From Pseudomonadota bacterium (GTDB taxonomy: Bacteria > Pseudomonadota > Gammaproteobacteria > Burkholderiales > Burkholderiaceae_C), in the NCBI GenBank assembly GCA_023394015.1, contig JAEXBL010000158.1:1-5919 (forward strand): DNA of 5,919 nucleotides. Direction: 5' to 3'. How positions within the stretch are numbered: position 1 is the first letter of the stretch; every line of letters begins with the position of its first letter. This document shows, one piece after another, positions 1 to 4,328 of this stretch. A model generated the notes under the pieces. The model saw only the letters and a list, made by a program, of their open reading frames with translations. It did no database searches and was not told the DNA's origin. The translations under genes and the position numbers were made by a program.

Positions 1-7
1 GTTGCAT
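1..7 (-). CDS. Possible start of a divergent gene, cut by the left edge
   Basis: On the minus strand an ATG lies at 7-5, preceded by AGGAG (plus-strand CTCCT at 12-16) with a 4-nt gap. A plausible promoter lies just upstream. Only two codons and one base are inside the window, so no product can be read. From general knowledge of Burkholderiales synteny, a monovalent cation:proton antiporter gene often lies divergent to kdsD, but nothing here proves that. The short Shine-Dalgarno gap leaves the start uncertain. Confidence 0.3.
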
Positions 8-19
8 GATACTCCTGAA

Positions 20-52
20 AACATAGCTACCCGCGCTGACCGGTCAAGCGCG
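20..52 (-). promoter_or_regulatory. Candidate divergent promoter overlapping a palindrome
   Basis: Read on the minus strand, TTGACC (plus 42-47) and TATGTT (plus 20-25) are spaced by 16 nt and resemble sigma-70 -35 and -10 boxes. The -35 box lies inside an inverted repeat, CGCGCTGACC/GGTCAAGCGCG at 32-52, which has one bulged A and whose core TGACCGGTCA (37-46) is a perfect 10-bp palindrome. A dyad over a -35 box could be an operator. The predicted transcript start would fall very near the ATG at 7, which weakens the model. Confidence 0.3.
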
Positions 53-90
53 CGGCGCACTTTGCATGCAGAGAACCGATACCCGCGCCT

Positions 91-105
91 GCCGATAAAA
101 TCGGC
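91..105 (+). promoter_or_regulatory. kdsD -10 box inside a short inverted repeat; probable leaderless start
   Basis: TAAAAT at 96-101 matches the sigma-70 -10 consensus at 5 of 6 positions and lies 7 nt before the kdsD ATG. Transcription would therefore start at or next to the start codon. No Shine-Dalgarno sequence precedes the ATG, which agrees with a leaderless mRNA. The box is the centre of a perfect inverted repeat, GCCGAT-AAA-ATCGGC (91-105). No convincing -35 box is seen at the expected distance. Confidence 0.45.
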
Positions 106-108
106 CGC

Positions 109-1086
109 ATGAGTTTCGACCCCGCGCAGGCGCTGCGCCTGGCCCACGACACGCTGGACATCGAGGCCGCCGCCGTGCTGGGCTTGAAGCGCCGCCTGAA
201 CGACGGCTTTGCTCGCGCCGTGGCGCTGATGCTGCCGGTGAGCGGTCGCGTGGTGGTGATGGGCATGGGCAAGAGCGGCCACGTCGGCCGCAAGATCGCC
301 GCCACGCTGGCCTCCACCGGCACGCCGGCCATGTTCGTGCACCCGGCCGAGGCCAGCCATGGCGACCTGGGCATGATCAAGGCCGCCGACGTGGTGCTGG
401 CGATCTCCAACAGCGGCGAAAGCGACGAGCTGATCGCCATCCTGCCGCTGGTCAAGCGCCTGGGCGCGCCGCTGGTGGCCATGACCGGGCACCTCGCGTC
501 CACCCTGGCGCGCCACGCCGACGTGGTGCTCGACAGCGGCGTCGAAAAGGAAGCCTGCCCGCTCAACCTGGCCCCCACCGCCAGCACCACCGCGCAACTG
601 GCGCTGGGCGACGCGCTGGCCGTGGCGCTGCTGGACGCGCGCGGCTTCAAGGCCGAGGACTTCGCCCGCTCGCCCCCCGGCGGCGCGCTGGGCCGGCGCC
701 TGCTCACGCGCGTGGCCGACATCATGCGCAGCGGCGCCGACGTGCCCCAGGTGCCGCCCGATGCCGACTTCAGCCGCCTGATGCGCGAGATGACGCGCAA
801 GGGCCTGGGCGCCTCGGCCATCGCCGATGCCGACGGCCGCGTGCTGGGCATCTTCACCGACGGCGACCTGCGCCGCCTGGTCGAGACCGGGCGCGACCTG
901 CGCGCCCTCACGGCCGCCGACGTGATGCACGCCAACCCGCGCCACATCCGCGACGACGCCCTGGCCGCCGAGGCCGCCGAGGCCATGGAGCGGCACCGCA
1001 TCAACGTGCTGCTGGCGCTGGACGCCGACGGGCGCCTGGCCGGTGCGCTGAACAGCAACGACTTGATGCGGGCGAAAGTCATATGA
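109..1086 (+). CDS. kdsD: Arabinose-5-phosphate isomerase KdsD (KpsF/GutQ family)
   Basis: KdsD interconverts D-ribulose 5-phosphate and D-arabinose 5-phosphate in the cytoplasm, the first step of Kdo synthesis for lipopolysaccharide. The 325-residue product has the usual length and layout. An N-terminal sugar-isomerase (SIS) domain at about 35-175 carries GMGKSGHVGRK (52-62), ASHGD (82-86), SNSGES (100-105) and NLAPTAS (153-159). Two CBS domains follow at about 200-262 and 268-323. By alignment to E. coli KdsD from memory, catalytic Lys59, Glu111 and Glu152 correspond to K55, E107 and E148. The residue equivalent to His193 is proline (P189, codon CCC at 673-675) in FARSPPGGALGR, where the family has SHPGGALG. 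That is one base from CAC and may impair activity or be a sequence error. The ATG at 109 is the family start and no ribosome-binding site precedes it. It heads the kdsC-lptC-SDR run. Confidence 0.96.
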   Translation: MSFDPAQALRLAHDTLDIEAAAVLGLKRRLNDGFARAVALMLPVSGRVVVMGMGKSGHVGRKIAATLASTGTPAMFVHPAEASHGDLGMIKAADVVLAISNSGESDELIAILPLVKRLGAPLVAMTGHLASTLARHADVVLDSGVEKEACPLNLAPTASTTAQLALGDALAVALLDARGFKAEDFARSPPGGALGRRLLTRVADIMRSGADVPQVPPDADFSRLMREMTRKGLGASAIADADGRVLGIFTDGDLRRLVETGRDLRALTAADVMHANPRHIRDDALAAEAAEAMERHRINVLLALDADGRLAGALNSNDLMRAKVI

Positions 1087-1088
1087 CC

Positions 1089-1229
1089 CCCCCTGAGCAA
1101 GCTCCCCCTGAGTCGGCCTGCGGCCGCCTTCCCCCGGGGGGGGACAACGCTGGCGGTCGGGGAAACCCCGACCGCGGCGTTCGCGCATGGCCTGCTCCGC
1201 GGCCTTTTGAAGCGGCCTGCTGCGCGGCC
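1089..1229. repeat. Complex palindromic intergenic repeat between kdsD and kdsC
   Basis: This stretch has no convincing gene. It holds a direct repeat CCCCCTGAG (1089-1097 and 1104-1112), an inverted repeat CGGCC-TGC-GGCCG (1114-1126), a C5/G8 tract (1131-1143), a long hairpin (1146-1181), and a 16-bp near-direct repeat with one mismatch starting GGCCTGCT (1189-1204 and 1214-1229). I recall similar CCCCCTGAG...GGGGG elements scattered between genes in Comamonadaceae genomes, so this is probably a copy of a family-specific extragenic palindromic element. That recollection needs a genome search. The remaining bases to 1276 show only a weak ribosome-binding site for kdsC (AAGGTGG, about 1260-1266). 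Confidence 0.6.
1146..1181 (+). repeat. Strong 15-bp hairpin within the intergenic repeat
   Basis: GCGGTCGGGG (1153-1162) and CCCCGACCGC (1166-1175) are perfect 10-bp arms around an AAA loop. AACGC (1146-1150) and GCGTT (1177-1181) extend the stem by 5 bp across a 2x1 internal loop. No T-run follows on either strand, so it is not a canonical intrinsic terminator. In mRNA it could stabilise the kdsD 3' end or partly uncouple kdsD from kdsC. Confidence 0.7.
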
Positions 1230-1276
1230 CGACCTCATGAGAGATGTAGGCGGCCGGGCAAGGTGGTGGGTGGCGC

Positions 1277-1846
1277 ATGCCAATGATTGATTCGGTGGAT
1301 CAAGGGCCGGCGCTGCGGTTTCCGCCCGAGCTGCTGCTGCGCGCGCAGGGCGTGCGGGTGGCTTTTTTCGACGTTGATGGCGTGCTGACCGATGGCGGCC
1401 TGTACTTCAGCGCCGAGGGCGAGACGCTCAAGCGCTTTCACACGCTGGACGGCCACGGCCTGAAGCTGCTGGCGCGCGCCGGCATCGTGCCCTGCGTGAT
1501 CTCGGGGCGCGACTCGGCGCCGCTGCGCCTGCGGCTGCAGGCGCTGGGCGTACAGCACCTGCGCCTGGGCACCGAAGACAAGCGCCCCGCCGCCGAGGCC
1601 CTGCTGGCCGAGCTGGGCCTGGACTGGTCGCAGGCCGCCGCCATCGGCGACGATTGGCCTGATCTGCCGGTGATGCGCCGCGCCGCCTTCGCCTGCGCAC
1701 CGCCTGGCGCCCACGCCGAGGTGCTGGCGGTGGCCCGGCACGTCACCCGCGCGGCGGCCGGTGCCGGTGCGGCGCGCGAGTTCTGCGACCTGCTGCTGGT
1801 GGCCGGCGGCCATTACCGGCGCCTGCTGGACGAGGTGGCGCCATGA
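1277..1846 (+). CDS. kdsC: 3-deoxy-D-manno-octulosonate 8-phosphate phosphatase KdsC
   Basis: KdsC removes the phosphate from Kdo-8-phosphate to give Kdo, the inner-core sugar of lipopolysaccharide, in the cytoplasm. The 189-residue product matches the usual size of this capless HAD-family (C0) phosphatase. HAD motif I is FFDVDGVLTDG at 30-40 with nucleophile D32 and acid/base D34. Motif II is S76 in ISGRDS, motif III is K102, and motif IV is GDDWPDLP at 124-131 with D125 and D126 for Mg2+. All key residues are present. The start at 1277 follows a weak AAGGTGG; the ATG at 1283 (residue 3) is an alternative. The TGA overlaps the lptC ATG (ATGA, 1843-1846), which suggests translational coupling. 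KdsD supplies the same pathway upstream; KdsA and KdsB are not in this window. Confidence 0.95.
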   Translation: MPMIDSVDQGPALRFPPELLLRAQGVRVAFFDVDGVLTDGGLYFSAEGETLKRFHTLDGHGLKLLARAGIVPCVISGRDSAPLRLRLQALGVQHLRLGTEDKRPAAEALLAELGLDWSQAAAIGDDWPDLPVMRRAAFACAPPGAHAEVLAVARHVTRAAAGAGAAREFCDLLLVAGGHYRRLLDEVAP

Positions 1847-2460
1847 ACCGCGCCCGCCTGTGGCGCTGGGGCATGAGCCAGCTGTCGGGCTGGCTGCCGG
1901 CGCTGCTGATGCTGGTGTTTGCCCTGGGCACCTGGTGGCTGCTGCGCAACGCGCCGAAGTTCGGCAGCGTCGATGGCGAACCCGTGGTGTCGCAGGAGCC
2001 GGACTACTACATGCGCGACTTCTCGGTGCGCAGCTTCGACCCGACGGGCCGGCTGAAGTCGGAAATCGTCGGCACCGAAGGCCACCACTACCCGGCCACC
2101 GACACGCTGGAGGTGCAACAGCCGCGCATCCGCGCCTACGACGAGCAGGGCCACCCCACGGTGTCCACGGCGCGGCGCGCGCTGGCCAAGGGCGACGGCT
2201 CCGAGGTGCAGCTGTTCGGCAACGCCCACGTGGTGCGCGAAGCCATCACGCGGCCCGGCCAGGCCGCCGTGCCGCGGCTGGAGTTTCTGGGCGAGCACCT
2301 GCACGCCTTCATCGACGAGGACCGCCTGCGCGCCGACCAGCCGGTGGAGCTGCGCCGCGGCGTGGACGTGTTCACCGGCGACCGCATGCGCTACGACGAC
2401 CGCAGCGGCGTGGCCGAGCTGACGGGCCGCGTGCGCGGCGTGCTGCAGGCGCGGCCGTGA
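1843..2460 (+). CDS. lptC: LPS export ABC transporter periplasmic protein LptC
   Basis: LptC is a bitopic inner-membrane protein. Its periplasmic beta-jellyroll domain receives lipopolysaccharide from LptBFG and passes it to LptA. The 205-residue product is close to the family's usual length. It has a short basic N-terminus, one hydrophobic membrane segment at about 17-36, and a periplasmic domain of about 170 residues with the DYYMRDFSVRSFDPTGRLKSE-type opening (54-74) and repeated short beta-strand patterns such as VFTGDRMRYDDRSGVAELTG near the C-terminus. There is no signal-peptidase site, as expected for a membrane-anchored protein. Its ATG overlaps the kdsC stop. The frame ends at TGA 2458-2460, overlapping the GTG of the next gene. 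lptA and lptB, which often follow lptC in proteobacteria, are absent here. The identification rests on domain pattern plus context. Confidence 0.92.
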   Translation: MNRARLWRWGMSQLSGWLPALLMLVFALGTWWLLRNAPKFGSVDGEPVVSQEPDYYMRDFSVRSFDPTGRLKSEIVGTEGHHYPATDTLEVQQPRIRAYDEQGHPTVSTARRALAKGDGSEVQLFGNAHVVREAITRPGQAAVPRLEFLGEHLHAFIDEDRLRADQPVELRRGVDVFTGDRMRYDDRSGVAELTGRVRGVLQARP

Positions 2461-3251
2461 GCGGCGGCACGCAGGCCCCGCTGGCCTTCATCACCGGCGC
2501 CTCCAGCGGCATTGGCCAGGCGCTGGCGCAGCGCTACGCGGTCGACGGCTGGCGCGTGGCGCTGGTGGCGCGGCGCGCCGACGAATTGACACGCTGGGCC
2601 ACCGCGCAGGGCTGGCCCGCCGAGCGCTGGCGCGTGTACGGTGCCGACGTGGCCGACATCGACAGCATCGTCGCCGCCGGCCAAGCCTGCCTGGCGGCGC
2701 AGGGCGTGCCCGAGGTGGTGGTGGCCAATGCCGGCATCAGCGTCGGCATGGACACCGCCGAGCGGGACGACCTGGACGTGATGGCGCGCACCTTCGCCGT
2801 CAACAACACCGGCATGGCGGCCAGCTTCCACCCCTTCATCGCGCCCATGCGCCGGCGCGGCAGCGGCACCCTGGTCGGCATCGCCAGCGTGGCCGCCATC
2901 CGCGGCCTGCCCGGCCACGGCGCCTACTGCGCCAGCAAGGCCGGCGTGGTCAGCTATTGCGAAAGCCTGCGTGGCGAGCTGCGCGGCAGCGGCGTGCGCG
3001 TGGTCACCCTCGTGCCCGGCTACATCGACACGCCGCTGACGCGCGGCAACCGCTACCCGATGCCGTTTCTGATGTCGGCCGAGGCGTTTGCCGAGCGGGC
3101 GGTCCGGGCCATCGCGCGCGGCCGCAGCTACCGGGTGATTCCCTGGCCCATGGGCGTGGTCGCCAAGCTGCTGCGCGTGCTGCCCAACCCGCTGTTCGAC
3201 CGCCTGCTGCAAGGGCGCCCGCGCAAGGCGCGCCAGAGCGCACCGCCGTAG
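2457..3251 (+). CDS. SDR-family NAD(P)-dependent oxidoreductase
   Basis: This is a classical short-chain dehydrogenase/reductase of 264 residues; the substrate is unknown. A Rossmann fold opens with TGASSGIG (13-20). R39-R40 after the second beta strand suggests a preference for NADP(H). NAG is at 91-93 and the catalytic residues are S144, Y157 and K161 (YxxxK), with N116 or N117 in the VNN segment and PGYIDTP at 187-193 after the active site. All catalytic residues are intact. I chose GTG 2457 because it overlaps the lptC stop as GTGA and lies 13 residues before the TGASSGIG loop, the usual spacing; the same frame is open further upstream but there it only shadows kdsC and lptC. The coupling places it in the LPS operon, but a role in LPS is inference only. 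The basic tail (RPRKARQSAPP) is unremarkable. No + strand terminator is seen after it. Confidence 0.9.
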   Translation: MSGGTQAPLAFITGASSGIGQALAQRYAVDGWRVALVARRADELTRWATAQGWPAERWRVYGADVADIDSIVAAGQACLAAQGVPEVVVANAGISVGMDTAERDDLDVMARTFAVNNTGMAASFHPFIAPMRRRGSGTLVGIASVAAIRGLPGHGAYCASKAGVVSYCESLRGELRGSGVRVVTLVPGYIDTPLTRGNRYPMPFLMSAEAFAERAVRAIARGRSYRVIPWPMGVVAKLLRVLPNPLFDRLLQGRPRKARQSAPP

Positions 3252-3274
3252 CGCAGCGGCTGCGAGCGCGCATG

Positions 3275-3295
3275 AAAAAGGCTCCCGAAGGAGCC
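3275..3295 (-). terminator. Intrinsic terminator of the RRM protein gene
   Basis: On the minus strand GGCTCC-TTCG-GGAGCC (plus 3295-3280) is followed by five T residues (plus A-run 3275-3279): a perfect 6-bp stem with a stable UUCG tetraloop and a U-tract. It lies 43 nt past the TGA at 3338, the natural end of the longer RRM reading frame, and about 235 nt past the premature TAA. No T-run follows on the + strand, so it should act only on minus-strand transcription. Confidence 0.9.
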
Positions 3296-3337
3296 TGGTG
3301 CTGTGCCAAGGGCCGTGCGGGCTGCACGGCCTCGGCA

Positions 3338-3529
3338 TCACTCGTCGTCGTGGCCGCCGTCGTAGCCGCCACCGCCTTCGCGGCGACCGCCGCCGTAGCC
3401 GCCTTCACGACGACCACCGCCCCGCGGGCCGGCGCCGTAGGGGCTGCGGAAGCTGCCGTCGTGGCCGCCACCGTCGTAGCCGCCACCGCCTTCGCGGCGA
3501 CCACCACCGTAGCCGCCACCGCCGCCACC
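3338..3529 (-). pseudogene. Detached C-terminal tail of the RRM protein (in frame after a premature TAA)
   Basis: After the TAA at 3532-3530 the same minus-strand frame stays open for 63 codons to a TGA at 3340-3338. The hypothetical residues continue the same composition: Gly runs, Tyr, three more RRE triplets, then SFRSPYGAGPRG and an acidic end, GHDDE. The tail starts mid-repeat and ends 43 nt before the terminator, so it was evidently the original C-terminus. It is translated only if the stop is read through, or if the stop is a sequencing error. There is no start codon suited to independent expression. Confidence 0.8.
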
Positions 3530-3652
3530 TTAGCCTCCGCCGCCTTCACGACGGCCACCACCGTAGCCGCCACCGCCGCCGCCGTAGCCACCGCCGCCTT
3601 CACGACGGCCACCACCGTAGCCGCCGCCACCGCCGCCGTAACCACCACCGCC
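3491..3652 (-). repeat. Three 54-bp tandem repeats encoding an 18-residue Gly/Tyr/RRE unit
   Basis: The units are at 3652-3599, 3598-3545 and 3544-3491 on the minus strand, each encoding GGGG-Y-GGGGGG-Y-GGG-RRE. The GAA of each RRE recurs exactly every 54 bp (3599, 3545, 3491). In the third unit the first Tyr codon is TAA instead of TAC. Glycine is almost wholly encoded by GGC/GGT. Arg codons are CGT-CGT in units 1 and 2 but CGC-CGC in unit 3, so the third copy is not a fresh duplicate. Confidence 0.85.
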
Positions 3653-3934
3653 ACCGCCGTAGCCGCCGGTGCGGGGCGGGCGCGGCTCCATCGGGCGGGC
3701 CTCGTTGACCACCACGTTGCGGCCGCCGAGCGACTGGCCGTTCAAGCCGTTGATGGCCTCCTGGGCCTCGGCATCGCTGCCCATTTCGACAAAGCCAAAA
3801 CCCTTGGAGCGGCCAGTGTCGCGCTCCATCATCACCTTGGCACTGGTCACCGAACCGAAGGGTGCGAAGGCCTGCGCCAGGTCGGCATCGCGTACGCCGT
3901 ACGGAAGGTTGCCGACATAAAGTTTGTTGCCCAT
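3530..3934 (-). CDS. Glycine-rich RNA-recognition-motif (RRM) protein, tail truncated by TAA
   Basis: This small RNA-binding protein has 134 residues as read. One RRM spans about 4-80, with RNP2 LYVGNL (5-10) and RNP1 KGFGFVEM (44-51); the aromatic positions Y6, F46 and F48 that stack on RNA bases are intact. A low-complexity tail follows from about residue 88, of the (Gly)n-Tyr-(Gly)n-RRE type, rich in possible RNA contacts and phase-separating sequence. The start at 3934 is chosen because GAGGAG (plus 3944-3949) lies 9 nt upstream; a 20-codon upstream extension has no such site and does not look like the family. Bacterial proteins of this type are often cold- or stress-induced; that is family knowledge and not shown here. 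The TAA at 3532-3530 replaces a repeat Tyr codon (TAC). The full frame would give 198 codons to 3338. Confidence 0.9.
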   Translation of the reverse strand: MGNKLYVGNLPYGVRDADLAQAFAPFGSVTSAKVMMERDTGRSKGFGFVEMGSDAEAQEAINGLNGQSLGGRNVVVNEARPMEPRPPRTGGYGGGGGGYGGGGGGYGGGRREGGGGYGGGGGGYGGGRREGGGG

Positions 3935-3999
3935 TAAACGGGACTCCTCAAGACACACTAAGAAAAAGCGATGGAGTCCGCAAAACGCCTTCAACGAAC

Positions 4000-4014
4000 C
4001 TTGGCTCGGCCAAG
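4000..4014 (-). other. Hairpin in the RRM gene leader
   Basis: CTTGGC-TCG-GCCAAG is a perfect 6-bp inverted repeat with a 3-nt loop, 66 nt upstream of the RRM start and inside the predicted 5' leader (about 4083-3935). No T-run follows on the minus strand, so it is not a terminator. Structured leaders of this length are common in cold-inducible genes, but no such function is shown here. Confidence 0.5.
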
Positions 4015-4089
4015 AAGGGGCAACTGACTGTGATCACCGCAAAAGCCATAACGCGCGCCACGTGTTTTTCTTCGTAACGCACCCGCGCG

Positions 4090-4116
4090 ATTATGCGTCA
4101 GAACCATGAAAGTCAA
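4090..4116 (-). promoter_or_regulatory. Sigma-70-like promoter of the RRM protein gene
   Basis: On the minus strand TTGACT (plus 4111-4116) and CATAAT (plus 4090-4095) each match the consensus at 5 of 6 positions, but with a short 15-nt spacer. Transcription would begin near 4083, leaving a leader of about 150 nt before the ATG at 3934. This is the best promoter match on the minus strand in the window and suggests strong expression. Confidence 0.6.
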
Positions 4117-4198
4117 GCATGTGGCTATTGACCTTCGGATTTTGTCGGGATTCGCATGGATGCTGGCTTTGCAGCCGGTTCGGGGTGAGACGCGGGCC
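4117..4198. other. Rest of the divergent intergenic region
   Basis: The whole gap between the RRM start (3934) and the exporter start (4329) is about 394 bases, visibly richer in A/T than its flanks, and holds no gene. Outside the listed promoters and leaders, 4117-4198 shows only a TTGACC (4128-4133) without a partner -10 box on the + strand. I see nothing else there. Confidence 0.5.
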
Positions 4199-4204
4199 TA
4201 GAAT
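4199..4204 (+). promoter_or_regulatory. -10 box for the Mn2+ exporter leader
   Basis: TAGAAT at 4199-4204 matches the -10 consensus at 5 of 6 positions. Transcription would start near 4211, exactly where the structured leader begins. No good -35 box is present at 16-18 nt. Confidence 0.45.
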
Positions 4205-4210
4205 CCGGGG

Positions 4211-4308
4211 CTTTCGTTGCATGGTCGCCAGCGTGGCCATGGCTCCAGACGCTATTCATTTGGAAGCTGCCTAGGCAGTCTGGCGCTGCATCTGCACACG
4301 TCGTTTAC
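4211..4308 (+). promoter_or_regulatory. Divergent yybP-ykoY-like (Mn2+) riboswitch leader
   Basis: This structured leader directly precedes a UPF0016 cation exporter, a classic partner of the Mn2+-sensing yybP-ykoY riboswitch. A closing stem pairs CGTTGCA (4215-4221) with TGCA-C-ACG (4293-4300, one bulge). A second stem pairs CCAGACGCT (4245-4253) with GGC-A-GTCTGG (4274-4283). CTTTCGTTG at the 5' side and CACACGTCGTT at the 3' side resemble the ends of proteobacterial members as I recall them (ACAUACGUCGUU). The conserved GGGGAGUAG loop is not present; GCATGGTCGCC (4219-4229) stands in its place. It may therefore be a divergent, degenerate or different leader. There is no T-tract terminator, so any control would be at translation; the gene lacks a clear Shine-Dalgarno site. 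Confidence 0.5.
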
Positions 4309-4328
4309 TGTTTTCATTCCCGGTCTTC

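Noticed and set aside
1146..1181. Intrinsic terminator after kdsD
   Set aside because: The stem is strong but no T-run follows on either strand, so it was kept as a repeat hairpin only.
27..1283. 418-codon open frame on the minus strand opposite kdsD
   Set aside because: An Ala/Ser/Arg-rich shadow created by high third-position GC in kdsD. It shows no motif and covers a certain gene.
1083..1286. 67-codon open frame overlapping the kdsD stop as ATGA
   Set aside because: The overlap looks operon-like, but the frame only reads the palindromic repeat (Pro/Gly/Arg-rich, no domain) and runs into the kdsC start. It is most likely spurious.
1761..2456. N-terminal extension of the SDR frame upstream to 1761
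   Set aside because: That part shadows kdsC and lptC. The SDR fold begins just after GTG 2457, which overlaps the lptC stop.
3338..3652. CRISPR-like array, because of regularly spaced repeats
   Set aside because: The periodicity is a coding tandem repeat of 54 bp in frame with the RRM protein, without unique spacers.
2957..3937. 326-codon + strand frame opposite the RRM gene, Ala/Thr/Val-rich
   Set aside because: The complement of Gly/Tyr/Arg repeat codons gives Ala/Thr/Val runs. It is an artefact of the glycine-rich gene on the minus strand.
4128..4133. TTGACC as -35 box of the exporter promoter
   Set aside because: It is 65 nt from the TAGAAT -10 box, and no -10-like sequence is found 16-18 nt downstream of it.
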